This document shows positions 11,201-20,041 of a stretch of DNA of 64,000 nucleotides, piece after piece. The translations under genes and the position numbers were made by a program. Source of the DNA: Phocaeicola plebeius (GTDB lineage Bacteria; Bacteroidota; Bacteroidia; Bacteroidales; Bacteroidaceae); the NCBI RefSeq assembly GCF_003437535.1, contig NZ_QSQT01000018.1, positions 14,467-78,466 on the forward strand, written 5' to 3'. A model generated the notes under the pieces. It made no database searches, was not told the DNA's origin, and saw only the letters and a program-made list of their open reading frames with translations. Every line of letters begins with the position of its first letter. Position 1 is the first letter of the stretch.

Positions 11201-11256
11201 GCAGGAACAGCCAGCAAGGCCAGGCATGCCCACATCAGATTCTTATATTTTTTCAT
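8236..11256 (-). CDS. SusC/RagA-family TonB-dependent outer-membrane transporter
   Basis: The 1006-residue protein starts with a signal peptide (ending near AGAQ). It continues with a carboxypeptidase-D-like regulatory domain (VRGMVVDKWGHPVYGASV), a plug domain (YIRGLQSLSSSNPLILVDGLERDM, SVLKDAAAVALYGYKGINGAILITTKRGK) and a 22-strand barrel ending in KVGF. The paired SusD follows immediately. It imports oligosaccharides across the outer membrane using TonB energy. It is divergent from the second SusC of this locus, so the two pairs probably take different fragments. Confidence 0.93.
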   Translation of the reverse strand: MKKYKNLMWACLALLAVPAGAQDTDNNVRGMVVDKWGHPVYGASVMVKGMPETRVETDKDGKFSIEASAGQQLNIVSVDKGTTTVKADGKSLVKVVLNYAGQSVDVGAGRVFTRAESTAAVSTIYNEDFDKRSAKNMSNSLLGQGMGMMVLQNSGNYADVEPTFYIRGLQSLSSSNPLILVDGLERDMSLLSPEEVESVSVLKDAAAVALYGYKGINGAILITTKRGKYNSKEIKFTYDHVNNFMDRKPEFVDAATYAQAYNEARRYEGLSPRYADKEVEYFRNGDFPYLYPNVNWLDETFKNSGISNKYTIEFRGGGSKFRYYSMLDLVTDRGFVKEGNMNEGYSTQNKYSRANLRTNMDIDVSSTTKLKVNILGTLSESLRPGASANLWDMIYTLPAAAFPVKDEDGLWGGNNTTWLGTQNPVAQSQGAAYSKGHTRSLFADLTLEQDLSAVTEGLGFNFRLAYDNYSSIWEDHSQAYTYGGYTVTYTDLTGPLYTHTTGGEPTEMGKDGSINNWTRQFNFSGGFSYNRNFADTHDVYSQLKWEYEYRDSYGLNTTIYRQNVSWFTHYGYDKRYFLDLALVGSGSSLLAPGHKWAFSPTVSAAWVLSEENFMNNVSWIDFLKLRASFGIINADYLPASDVYDYWDQIYTTTGTRYMFNSAYDSSFGTTELGRLASTNYTHEKGYKYNVGVDATLFKGLNLSVDAYYQRRNNIWVSSEGKYTAVLGQTPPYENAGVVDSWGGEFSLDYTKRVGDVVLNAGGSFNWNRNEIKEQLEEPRMYDNLVQTGHSLNQVYGLEAVGFFKDADDIANSLPQSFGTVYPGDIKYRDVNGDKIIDSNDVTAIGYSTVAPEIYYTFHLGAEWKGLGFDAQFQGTGRYSAILNTKSMFWPLLSTTTLSTHYYENRWTPDNQDAKYPRLSTQSNTNNYQTNTVWLADRSFLKLRNIEVYYNFPKSWLQKTKFIGDARLYVRGVDLLCFDKIDVLDPESYGATNPLNKSLIVGLKVGF

Positions 11257-11296
11257 AAAGCTATTATCAAAAATCTATTACTTATACTTTTATAAA

Positions 11297-13279
11297 TTAC
11301 CAGCCAGGATTCTGAACCAGTCCGTATCCCTTGTTTATTTCCGTTTGAGGGAACGGTGACAAATACCATTTGGTGTCAAAACCATAATCCCACCAGTAAC
11401 GACGGATATTGTGCAACGTAAATCTTTCATAGTCAAAATGAACGGGCTGGGGAGCTCCTTGATTCTGGTCACCTTCAAACCATTTCGTCTCTATACGGTT
11501 TCCTTTCTCATCCAGACGGTAAATCAACAGTCCGTGCAGCTCTTTTTCAAACCGGTCCGCACGTTTATACCGAATCAAATCAAAGAAACGTGCGTCTTCC
11601 ATACCAAGCTCACACACACGCTCACGCAGCAATTCTTCCAACAAGTTTTCCTTGTTTGAAGTCAGGTTCTTTTCCGGATTACAATCTTCCAGCTTGCCAA
11701 GGCCTACACGTTCGCGCACCTTATTTATCCAGGTCAACGCACCCGCATTGTCCCCTTTTGCCTGAAGCAATGCTTCCGCATAAGTGAGATAAATATCCGA
11801 CAGACGCAAAGTCACCCACTGGCAATACTGACGCTGATATTCCGTACCGATATAATACTTCATATTGTCATAGCCAGTAGCAAAACGCATGGTCTCATCC
11901 CGTGAGTTGTTTCCGGCATCATAACCGCCTACCCACAGTTCGTATGGCTGTCCGGACATCAACCCGGCATTGTTCGACCAGTCCAGCATCTTGGGCAATC
12001 CGTTCACTATCACTGTCTCATACAAACGAGGGTCACGGGTCAATTCCAGGTTATTGTCGGCCAAAGTACCTTTCGCGAACATTTCATCCAGCTTGCCTTC
12101 TGCCTCTGTTTCCTCCCAATTGAACGGTTTACCGTCGGCCCACGGGAACATTTCCACATATTCTTGTGTAGGCGTATAAGAGTTACGTCCCAAATCGCTC
12201 CAATTATGCCAGAAATAAGTACTGGAATTAAAAGCGTCTCCCATCTGAACCCTGACAGAATGAATGACTTCCTTACTTCCTTGATAAAGGTACCCCATAC
12301 GGTAGGCATAACGGTAACCGGCCGGTGTGTTATTGACAGACTGGTTCAATTCATAATAACCATTTGCCTGCAATGCGTTCATGAAGTCTTCGCAAGCCTT
12401 CAGGCAGTTTTCCCACAATTCCGGACGATAACCTCCGTACCATACCAGATGCTGCTGTTCCGCTTCTGAGGCACCGCCCGCATAACCCTGATTGTCATTG
12501 AACAAAGGAGAAGCGGCAAACTGCCAGATTTTACACTTCAACGCCATAGCACCTGCCTTGGTCCAGCGTCCGGTATAGGTGGAACTTCCGTCGGCACCGG
12601 GACCGTATGCCCAGGGCAAAGCCCCGGAATCAATGGCCTCATCCAACATCTTAATCATGTAGTTCACTGTTTCTTCTACCGTGGCACGCGGACATTCGTA
12701 GCTGGACTCATTTCCTTCAAAAGAGGCATAAAGCAAAGGAAGCCCCCCGTAATGACGGAACATGTCAAAGTAACGCACGGCTATCAAGCATTTGGCCTCC
12801 GCAATCATACGCGCCTTTTCATTGGCATCCAGATTGGGCACATCGTCGATGTGTTCCATCAGCAGCCAGCACCAGCGCACTACTTCCCACACCTTTTCAT
12901 CGTTATAACAGAACTTATCCTGACGGCGGCTGTAATTGGCCGTATGGATACCGCTGTAATACTGCGAATAAAGCTGCGCGTCACGCCAGTGCAACTGCCA
13001 GCAGTCTGTCAAAGCCTCTACCTTACCGCAATACGGGCTGCTGGACACCGGCAAGGAAGTATCATCCTTATAAGGCAATCCATAATACTGACGACCATAA
13101 ATTGAATTCAGAAACTGCTGGGTATAGACCGCGCTGCTGAATACCGTATCCACTGTGGCGGTACCACCCGGAGCCTTATCCAGGAATGAATTTCCGAATT
13201 TCATATCGTCCACACATGACGTGGCAATCAGATTAGCCGCCACACATGCGCCGAACAAAAGTTTATATCCTAATTTCAT
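11297..13279 (-). CDS. SusD/RagB-family glycan-binding lipoprotein (second pair)
   Basis: The 660-residue lipoprotein starts MKLGYKLLFG and has a lipobox ending at Cys22 (IATSC). The frame extends upstream to 13309, but that would overlap the SusC gene, and the start at 13279 gives a normal signal peptide and an AAAGATAG-like leader. SusD hallmarks are the helical TPR region and the C-terminal stretch LSPFPQTEINKGYGLVQNPGW. It pairs with the SusC gene whose stop lies about 20 bases upstream. Confidence 0.92.
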   Translation of the reverse strand: MKLGYKLLFGACVAANLIATSCVDDMKFGNSFLDKAPGGTATVDTVFSSAVYTQQFLNSIYGRQYYGLPYKDDTSLPVSSSPYCGKVEALTDCWQLHWRDAQLYSQYYSGIHTANYSRRQDKFCYNDEKVWEVVRWCWLLMEHIDDVPNLDANEKARMIAEAKCLIAVRYFDMFRHYGGLPLLYASFEGNESSYECPRATVEETVNYMIKMLDEAIDSGALPWAYGPGADGSSTYTGRWTKAGAMALKCKIWQFAASPLFNDNQGYAGGASEAEQQHLVWYGGYRPELWENCLKACEDFMNALQANGYYELNQSVNNTPAGYRYAYRMGYLYQGSKEVIHSVRVQMGDAFNSSTYFWHNWSDLGRNSYTPTQEYVEMFPWADGKPFNWEETEAEGKLDEMFAKGTLADNNLELTRDPRLYETVIVNGLPKMLDWSNNAGLMSGQPYELWVGGYDAGNNSRDETMRFATGYDNMKYYIGTEYQRQYCQWVTLRLSDIYLTYAEALLQAKGDNAGALTWINKVRERVGLGKLEDCNPEKNLTSNKENLLEELLRERVCELGMEDARFFDLIRYKRADRFEKELHGLLIYRLDEKGNRIETKWFEGDQNQGAPQPVHFDYERFTLHNIRRYWWDYGFDTKWYLSPFPQTEINKGYGLVQNPGW

Positions 13280-13298
13280 ATTTTCTATCTTTAATTGT

Positions 13299-16200
13299 TT
13301 AGAATCCAAGTTTCAAACTCAATGTATATGTCTTAGACAATGGATAAGAAGGCGCATTGGAGGCCCTGGTTTCCGGATCGCCCCACAAATACGGGGTCAG
13401 TGTCCACAAGTTATAGCCGCTAAAAGCCAACTGGAACGTGTTCAATCCCAGTTTCTTCATCACCGGAAGATTAAAATTATAAGCCACCTGCAAGGTCTTC
13501 AAACGCAAGTACTTGGAGTCCTGTTCATACAATGTGGAAGTAGCGTAGTTATTGTCACGGTTCACAAATGTGGCACGAGGATACTTGGAACTTTGCGACG
13601 GGTTGTCTTCCGTCCATGTGTTGTCCAGATGGTAAGCCAGCAAACCTCCCTGAGAAGCGTCGGCCGATGAGAAGAAAGGCTGGCGGAACACATCGGAAAT
13701 CATACGGCTCACGTTCCATGCGCCCGTCCACTGCGTGCTCACTTCCCAGTTCTTCCAACTGAAACCCAAGGTCAGACCGGCCATGTATTCCGGGTCGTCC
13801 GTATAACCATAGTCATAACTCATATCATTGGTATCAATCTTACGGTCACCGTTCAAGTCCACATAGACGGCATCTCCGTTGCGCAAGGTCTGAATCTGTT
13901 CCGGATACGGACGGTTGAACGTCTGCTCATACAGTTCGGGAGTCTGCTCATCGTAGTAACGGAAGAACACATACTGCGAACGTGCGCCGATACGATGTCC
14001 TTTGGTGTACTGATAATCATAGCTTTGAGGCGCCTGCTTGTCTTCCAGAATCTCATTCTGGTTATAAGAGAGGTTAAAAGTAGCCCAATAACGGAAGTTA
14101 TCGCCAATCTTGTCGTTCCAGTTCAAGGACAGTTCCCATCCCCAGCTCTCCACTTCTCCCAGGTTGGCGTAAGGCACGGTGAAGCCCAGCAGCCCCGGAG
14201 CCGTTCCGTCAATCAGCAGAATGTCTTTACGGTGCTCACGGTAATAGTCCACCGAAGTACGGAGACGGTCGTCAAAGAAATTCATGTCGACACCATAGTT
14301 TTGTTTCAAGGCTGTTTCCCAACCCACATCGGCATTGTTCTTGGCGGTTTCTCTTGCTCCCAGACTGACTGTACTGTTTTCAATACCAAAGCTGTATCCG
14401 TATCCGCCGTTACGGTTAGGCAGACTGCCGTTATTCACTTCATACGGGTCGGCCAGGTAAAGGAAACGGAGGTTCAGGTCGCTCGGCTTGTCGTTACCTA
14501 CCAGACCCAGACTGGCACGCAGTTTCAGGAATGTCATCCACGGCTTCAGCGGCTGGAACCATTTTTCCTCACTCATAATCCATCCCACAGAACCTGCCGG
14601 GAAGGTACCGAAGCGGCGTTCCGGCGCAAAGTTCTCGGAACCGTTGTAACCGATGTTGAACTCGGCCATGTAACGGTTTTTCCAGTCGTAGGTCACACGT
14701 CCTACCAGACCTACATACCCACGGGGAATGTCACGGTATTGAGAGCTACTGCTGCCAAAGTAATACTGCTTGGACTGGTTGTACAACAGCAAGGCCGTCA
14801 CATTATGGTCGCCGAAAGAACGGGCATAGTTCAAGCTGGCCTCCATGTACCAGTCACGCGACTTGCCGGTGCTGTAAGAATAACTTACATCCGTATTCTC
14901 GCCTGCCTTACGGTAAGCCAGACTTCCGTCTTCCTGCAACACGGGAGTATAAGTGGCTACGGCACCACCCGTACCGGTCTTTGTCACTACGAAACCACTG
15001 TTGTAAGAACCTTTCAACTTGACAGAAAGTCCCTTCGTAATGAAATCCAGTTTCTGGTCGAGCATCAGGTCGGCCGTCAGTTTGTTATTGCTGACCCTAT
15101 CAAAACCGGCACCATAGTATGCCATACCATTACCTCCGGTAAAAGGAAGTCTTTCGTCACTGTAATCGGTAGCTGTGGTAATAAACTTTCCGTCTACAAT
15201 ACCCGGACTGGAGAACGGAGTGGCATAGTACATGTTCTTAATCATACCGGATGTTCCCTGGCTGGTATGAGGCTTGCTGTTATTATCTACATTACCTGCC
15301 ACGTTGAACGACAAAAGTGTCGACTTGGTGACGTTAATATCAAAGTTCGCACGATAGTTGAAACGCTTGTAAGAATAACTTACATCATACGGCAGATTGA
15401 AACTGTTGAACAGACCGTCCTGCGTATAAGCTCCGGCCGAAATGAAATAACGCACCTTGTCCGTACCGCCCGACACACTCATGTTATGCTGGCTCTGCAA
15501 CGCCGCGCTTTTCATGATGTAATCGGCCCAACGGGTATCCGGGAAACGTATAGGGTCGGAATGGGTACGGAATTTCTCCACAATCGTCGGCGAGAAAACC
15601 TCGTCTTGTCCGTCATTCTTCATCAACTGGTTATAGAAAGTGGCATACTGATACGAATTGGCCTGTTCCACCATCTTTGTCGGCTGAAGGATACTGGCAG
15701 AAGTAGAGAACGAAATTTTCGGCTTTCCTTCCTTACCGCGCTTGGTAGTAATCAAGATAACACCATTCGCACCACGGATACCAAACACCGCCGTAGCGGA
15801 AGCGTCCTTCAACACGGTCACGCTCTCGATTTCGTTCGGGTCAATGTCCGTCATGCTTCGTTCCACTCCGTCCACCTGAATCAGCGGAGAAGAATCACCG
15901 AAAGTAGCTTTACCACGCACCAGAATGTCGGCCGCATCCGCACCCGGCTCACCGGAATACTGCACCGTGGTCAAACCGGTCATCTGACCACCCAGCACAT
16001 TGGTGACCGAACTTACCGGCGTACGCATCAGTTCTTCCGAACCGACACTGGAGATAGCTCCAGTCACACTTACCTTTTTCTGCACACCGTAAGCTACCAC
16101 CTGCACTTCGCCCAGCATGGTAGAATTGTCGGACAATGTTACTTTCATGTCAGCTTTTGCCGGAACGGTTACCGAATTATAACCGATGAACGAGATAGTC

Positions 16201-16466
16201 AGTTTCTGTCCCGGTTTGGCATTAATCATAAACACTCCATCAATATCTGTAATAGTACCGATTGTGGTACCTTCAATGATGACATTCGCACCGATAACGG
16301 GTTCACCATTGCTGTCGACGACCGTTCCCTTGATATTGCCCTGCTGCTGAGTGGCCTCTACAGCCGCATATGCCTTTTCTCCTAAAAGCGGAGAGACAGC
16401 CACAGCCGAAAGAAGCATCGCCATGGGGAGAGCGGTACTTTTTATATAATTCTTTTTCTTATTCAT
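13299..16466 (-). CDS. SusC/RagA-family TonB-dependent outer-membrane transporter (second pair)
   Basis: The 1055-residue transporter has a signal peptide, a carboxypeptidase-like domain (GNIKGTVVDSNGEPVIGANV), a TonB-box-like stretch (LGEVQVVAYGVQKK), a plug (ILVRGKATFGDSSPLIQVDGVER; GIRGANGVILITTKRGK) and an outer-membrane barrel ending in KLGF. It imports oligosaccharides with the SusD partner that follows. It lies just downstream of the two fimbrillin-like genes and is in the same leftward unit. Confidence 0.94.
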   Translation of the reverse strand: MNKKKNYIKSTALPMAMLLSAVAVSPLLGEKAYAAVEATQQQGNIKGTVVDSNGEPVIGANVIIEGTTIGTITDIDGVFMINAKPGQKLTISFIGYNSVTVPAKADMKVTLSDNSTMLGEVQVVAYGVQKKVSVTGAISSVGSEELMRTPVSSVTNVLGGQMTGLTTVQYSGEPGADAADILVRGKATFGDSSPLIQVDGVERSMTDIDPNEIESVTVLKDASATAVFGIRGANGVILITTKRGKEGKPKISFSTSASILQPTKMVEQANSYQYATFYNQLMKNDGQDEVFSPTIVEKFRTHSDPIRFPDTRWADYIMKSAALQSQHNMSVSGGTDKVRYFISAGAYTQDGLFNSFNLPYDVSYSYKRFNYRANFDINVTKSTLLSFNVAGNVDNNSKPHTSQGTSGMIKNMYYATPFSSPGIVDGKFITTATDYSDERLPFTGGNGMAYYGAGFDRVSNNKLTADLMLDQKLDFITKGLSVKLKGSYNSGFVVTKTGTGGAVATYTPVLQEDGSLAYRKAGENTDVSYSYSTGKSRDWYMEASLNYARSFGDHNVTALLLYNQSKQYYFGSSSSQYRDIPRGYVGLVGRVTYDWKNRYMAEFNIGYNGSENFAPERRFGTFPAGSVGWIMSEEKWFQPLKPWMTFLKLRASLGLVGNDKPSDLNLRFLYLADPYEVNNGSLPNRNGGYGYSFGIENSTVSLGARETAKNNADVGWETALKQNYGVDMNFFDDRLRTSVDYYREHRKDILLIDGTAPGLLGFTVPYANLGEVESWGWELSLNWNDKIGDNFRYWATFNLSYNQNEILEDKQAPQSYDYQYTKGHRIGARSQYVFFRYYDEQTPELYEQTFNRPYPEQIQTLRNGDAVYVDLNGDRKIDTNDMSYDYGYTDDPEYMAGLTLGFSWKNWEVSTQWTGAWNVSRMISDVFRQPFFSSADASQGGLLAYHLDNTWTEDNPSQSSKYPRATFVNRDNNYATSTLYEQDSKYLRLKTLQVAYNFNLPVMKKLGLNTFQLAFSGYNLWTLTPYLWGDPETRASNAPSYPLSKTYTLSLKLGF

Positions 16467-16488
16467 ATTGCCGTTTTAATTTTTGATT

Positions 16489-18087
16489 TTAAAAAGCTAA
16501 CATCATGCGGAATTGCCCAGCACGTGAACCACGTTCACAAATCAAATTATATGCTCCTCCGTCCATACCATGAGTCCACTGAAACGTATCATTACGTTGA
16601 GTACTTGACCAATAATGTCCTGTCAAAGCACCATTATCAACAGATGTCATTTCTTCACCGCCAACCTTTATGATACTCTTATTAATATTAGTCAAATTAT
16701 CAGCAACTTGCTGCCAGTCTTTAATAGAAGGAATATACCAAGGAGTCGCAGCAGAAGGAACTGCTACAGCATTACGATAGGCCACGATAAAGCTATAAGC
16801 ATTATCGCAAGTAGAAGGAGAACCTTTACCTTCTTCTGTTACCATAGTCATCAAGACCGTATTGTTATAACCAAAGAAAGCCGGGAACATAGTCAATGCA
16901 TCATTTTTCAAGTTACCATCACGATTTGAATTGCAGTAAACAAACTTACCAGCCCATTCCTCATCTGAATCAAACCATGTATCATAAGTTCCACTCTTGC
17001 TTGTGTGATACTGAGATGTAGCTGTTCCATCAGGTAAAACAGCATTATTTAAAGAAAGAACTAACCCATGAGAACAGTTAGGATAATCACGATACAAAGC
17101 ATCCTGAGTTTCGGAACAAGCATCTGGAGCATACACATGCGGCTGAGGATTACCCACATAACATACAACACCAATTGCATTGTCTGGAACCGTTGTAGCA
17201 TCTACACTTACCAGATTACCGTCCGCACAGAGGTAATCACCAATCTGCAATGTATAATCCAGCTTATTAGCATCATTAATAGTATACATTTTAGCCTTAC
17301 CACTAGCCAGACTTCCTGCAGCACTAAATGACATTTCTTTGGCTCCCTGATAAGTACCAGAAATAGAATACTCAGCTTCAGGCTTTACCAAAGCCATATA
17401 AGTACCACTAGCAGCATCGTAATATGGTGTTGTTTTCACATCATTTATAAACAGCTCTTTAGGAGCTACATTCAAACTATAATCATCCAAACCTCCATTC
17501 GTGAAATCATAGACCAGATTAGGCATTTTCAACACAGCTAAAGCCATGCGATGTTCCATTGAAAAGGTTACCTTACCTTGCAAACGCCCATCTTCTGCCT
17601 TACCTGCACTTGTCATTAAATCACTTTTTGTATACTTTGTACTTCCCTGATCAGCTGCAATTTCCCAATTACCAACAAATTCCGCAAACGGATCTTCTGC
17701 AGCAGGATCAAACGCCACATTCTCCTGATATGGATAATAAGCATAAAATGTGATATTTTTGAAACGCTCACTATCATACTCTATAGGATTTCCATCCAAA
17801 TCCCATACCCCCTTTTCATTAAGAGTAAATTTGCGATTGGAAATTCCATCTACCAGTTGACCATTTTCTACACCATACATTCCAATAGCGTCCCCTTTTA
17901 CGAAAGTTGTTTTAAAATTTTCGTCTATGGCACGTCCATCCGATATCCCTTGAAAGCCCATATCGGAAACACTAATCTGAAAAGTCTGTGCTGTAGAACC
18001 ATTTCCCAAGCTTTCTTCCTTCGTGCAGCTTGTAAAAGCAAGCAGACCAGCCAAAGCACATATTGAAAGGTTATTATAAATTTTCAT
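16489..18087 (-). CDS. Fimbrillin-family lipoprotein with C-terminal DUF1566-like region
   Basis: The 532-residue lipoprotein has lipobox FTSC (Cys21). The N-terminal two thirds resemble Bacteroides fimbrillin/Mfa-like proteins (FVKGDAIGMYGVENGQ, ITFYAYYPYQEN). The last third has spaced aromatic motifs (PWYIPSIKDWQQVADNL, GHYWSSTQRNDTFQW) like DUF1566 or Fibrobacter paralogous domains. Such proteins in glycan loci often act as extra surface glycan-binding proteins rather than pili; that role is inference. It lies 22 bases upstream of SusC. Confidence 0.75.
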   Translation of the reverse strand: MKIYNNLSICALAGLLAFTSCTKEESLGNGSTAQTFQISVSDMGFQGISDGRAIDENFKTTFVKGDAIGMYGVENGQLVDGISNRKFTLNEKGVWDLDGNPIEYDSERFKNITFYAYYPYQENVAFDPAAEDPFAEFVGNWEIAADQGSTKYTKSDLMTSAGKAEDGRLQGKVTFSMEHRMALAVLKMPNLVYDFTNGGLDDYSLNVAPKELFINDVKTTPYYDAASGTYMALVKPEAEYSISGTYQGAKEMSFSAAGSLASGKAKMYTINDANKLDYTLQIGDYLCADGNLVSVDATTVPDNAIGVVCYVGNPQPHVYAPDACSETQDALYRDYPNCSHGLVLSLNNAVLPDGTATSQYHTSKSGTYDTWFDSDEEWAGKFVYCNSNRDGNLKNDALTMFPAFFGYNNTVLMTMVTEEGKGSPSTCDNAYSFIVAYRNAVAVPSAATPWYIPSIKDWQQVADNLTNINKSIIKVGGEEMTSVDNGALTGHYWSSTQRNDTFQWTHGMDGGAYNLICERGSRAGQFRMMLAF

Positions 18088-18106
18088 CGCTTATTCATTT
18101 AACTAA

Positions 18107-19138
18107 TTATTTTACTTCCGGAACAATCTCTTCATTTTCCATTTCGCCCCATTCAGCTCCGTTCACATAAGCTTCCGTACCCAATGCCTTCGCATCCGGA
18201 GTTTCTTCCTTATTTACTTCTGTCCACGGATTAATGTCTGTGCCTGAAATTTCAAGTACGATAGGAGTGTCATTCGGAGTCGTATAGTCGTTCGCTGTTA
18301 GTGTATAATTATAGGAGTAACCTGCCTTCATTTCCGGCCAGTCGCTTACCGGTATTTCCAGAGAATAATAAATGCGGCGGCCGTCAGTGGAACGCATCGT
18401 AGCCTCAATCAGAAGCCCCTCAGCTCCTATCGTCTGCGGAAGAAGATATGCGGTGAAAGTATAATCGTTGTCCGCATTCAGCATCTGACGCAAGTCGCTG
18501 ACAGCCGCATCCTCTGCCACCGCAGCCACACCCGTTTCCGTGTCGAACGTACCGTTCCGCTTGATACCTACCAAGTAACATTCTATATCTGTCAAAGTCA
18601 CCGGATTTCCTTCCGGGTCTGTTCCCGGCACAAACTTCAGGTTCACACGGCTCATGGCGTGGTTGAAGTTCAAATGCACATTCGGCTCGGCTTTTGTAGC
18701 CTTGGTAGAAGCGTAGAGGAAATCGAAGGCGGCACGTTCTTCGGGCGTATCCTGATTTTCGGAAGTGATTTCTACTGTCTGCACGGGAGGCACAGTTCCT
18801 TCTTCTCCTACGTGAGGATAATAAGCGGTCACATCGTACTCCTCATTTCCAAGCAACCAGATTTCATCAAAACGGTTGATGGCGGTAAATGAATTGTCGG
18901 CGGCATTGTAACGGTAGAACACATTTTTCTGTGTAGGTCCGCAGGAAATGCTCACCTCATCGCCGTCATCCCAGGTCACTCCAGTCACACGGGATACATC
19001 CTGCGAATTCTGTTCGTTGATTGACGCGCTGAAAGTGACTTTCGCCCCTTCGTCGCCAGCAAATTTTACATCGGTGTCCTGCCCGCAACTTACAAGCAGC
19101 AATGCGGCTAAAGCCGCCATGGAACTAATGTTTTTCAT
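18107..19138 (-). CDS. Fimbrillin-family (Mfa-like) lipoprotein, first gene of the PUL
   Basis: The 343-residue lipoprotein has lipobox LVSC (Cys18). The opening motif VTFSASINEQNSQDVSRVTGVTWDDGDEVSI is the usual N-terminal strand-and-WxxGDxV signature of fimbrillin-like proteins. The domain covers most of the protein, and the C-terminus is short and acidic. It is 19 bases from the next fimbrillin gene and heads the seven-gene leftward unit. A surface glycan-binding or adhesin role is inferred from context. No PUL regulator (HTCS, SusR or ECF sigma) is present in the window. Confidence 0.78.
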   Translation of the reverse strand: MKNISSMAALAALLLVSCGQDTDVKFAGDEGAKVTFSASINEQNSQDVSRVTGVTWDDGDEVSISCGPTQKNVFYRYNAADNSFTAINRFDEIWLLGNEEYDVTAYYPHVGEEGTVPPVQTVEITSENQDTPEERAAFDFLYASTKATKAEPNVHLNFNHAMSRVNLKFVPGTDPEGNPVTLTDIECYLVGIKRNGTFDTETGVAAVAEDAAVSDLRQMLNADNDYTFTAYLLPQTIGAEGLLIEATMRSTDGRRIYYSLEIPVSDWPEMKAGYSYNYTLTANDYTTPNDTPIVLEISGTDINPWTEVNKEETPDAKALGTEAYVNGAEWGEMENEEIVPEVK

Positions 19139-19566
19139 ACATGTGTTTTTTAATAAAATTGTTAATCGTTTTTATTGACTTGTATATAACTTTTGTTTCT
19201 TTCGCCATTATTTAAGGTTCTTATTTTTAATTTGCATCGCAATGTTACAGAAAATTTAAATATACAAAAGTCCATAATTGTACAAATACATGGAATTTTG
19301 TACAGATTCTCCCCCTCATATACACACAAACGGCTTTTAGCCATAACCCAAAGGGATATATCCAACCGCAAAAGCTTTTTTTACACCTTTCCCATTTCAT
19401 TGAGAAAAAGCCGTGCCGCACACCGGTTTATCGACCGAAAACAGGAAAGCCTTCTCTATAGACCCAGACAGTTACATGCGTTTTTAATTCATAAAAAGAT
19501 AAGTTCCGGACTGTTTCTCCCGATATACTTTTCCCATTTTTCCAACCAGAAAAATCATCTCTAAAA
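19139..19566. other. Intergenic region upstream of the PUL
   Basis: No convincing gene is seen; short open frames here lack homology or ribosome sites. The region is AT-rich and must hold the PUL promoter, but no TAnnTTTG box directed leftward is clear, which would fit a promoter that needs an activator. Confidence 0.5.
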
Positions 19567-19670
19567 AAACGCAAGTGCGTTTAGATTCAAACGCAAGGAC
19601 GTTTCAAAGCAAACGCAAGGACGTTTGGATTCAAACGCAAGGACGTTTTACCTTAAACGCACTTGCGTTT
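19567..19670. repeat. Array of five 16-bp palindromes at exact 22-bp period
   Basis: The copies start at 19567, 19589, 19611, 19633 and 19655. The three inner copies are AAACGCAAGGACGTTT. The outer ones are AAACGCAAGTGCGTTT and AAACGCACTTGCGTTT, which are reverse complements of each other. Spacers are 6 bases and variable. A 22-bp period is about two helical turns, so a protein bound to each copy would lie on one face of the DNA. The array sits 59 bases upstream of the tRNA-Glu promoter -33 element and 430 bases upstream of the PUL. Confidence 0.9.
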
Positions 19671-19728
19671 TTTATCCCTCTTTCCGTACTTCTTGAAGAA
19701 ATTATTCTACATTTTTTCTGCAAAACGC

Positions 19729-19758
19729 TTGCATATTCAAAAATAAGTCGTACCTTTG
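19729..19758 (+). promoter_or_regulatory. tRNA-Glu promoter (-33 TTG, -7 TACCTTTG)
   Basis: TACCTTTG (19751-19758) matches the Bacteroides -7 consensus, and TTG at 19729-19731 lies 19 bases before it, the usual spacing. Transcription would begin near 19765, about 33 bases before the first tRNA. Confidence 0.8.
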
Positions 19759-19797
19759 CACCCGTGATTGAGAAACACCTCAACACAAAGTCAGGAT

Positions 19798-19869
19798 GGC
19801 CCGTTCGTCTATCGGTTAGGACGCAAGATTTTCATTCTTGAAAGGGGGGTTCGATTCCCCCACGGGCTA
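19798..19869 (+). tRNA. tRNA-Glu (anticodon UUC), copy 1
   Basis: The 72-base cloverleaf has acceptor GGCCCGT/ACGGGCT, anticodon stem CAAGA/TCTTG with loop TTTTCAT (anticodon TTC), and T-arm GGGGGTTCGATTCCCCC. CCA is not encoded. Copy 2 follows after 42 bases. Confidence 0.96.
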
Positions 19870-19911
19870 CTGAAAAAAAATAATACGCACGGTATTCCGG
19901 CGCAAGAGGAT

Positions 19912-19983
19912 GGCCCGTTCGTCTATCGGTTAGGACGCAAGATTTTCATTCTTGAAAGGGGGGTTCGATTCCCCCACGGGCTA
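19912..19983 (+). tRNA. tRNA-Glu (anticodon UUC), copy 2
   Basis: Identical in sequence to copy 1, with the same cloverleaf and TTC anticodon. It is cotranscribed from the promoter at 19729-19758 and followed at once by a terminator hairpin. Confidence 0.96.
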
Positions 19984-19987
19984 CAAA

Positions 19988-20022
19988 AAAAGGTCTGAAC
20001 AAAAGTTCAGACCTTTTCTTTT
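19988..20022 (+). terminator. Terminator of the tRNA-Glu pair
   Basis: A perfect 13-bp hairpin (arms 19988-20000 and 20005-20017, loop AAAA) is followed by CTTTTT. It starts 5 bases after the second tRNA. The A-run on the left side could also let it end the leftward beta-barrel transcript. Confidence 0.85.
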
Positions 20023-20041
20023 TATACTCTATCCAGATTTA

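Noticed and set aside
13995..16385. A 796-codon open frame on the plus strand opposite the second SusC gene
   Set aside because: It is a shadow of the SusC frame: no ribosome site, improbable composition, and the minus-strand product is a full-length, motif-complete transporter.
19567..19670. A CRISPR array
   Set aside because: Repeats are 16-bp palindromes with only 6-base spacers and there are no cas genes; spacers are too short for CRISPR.
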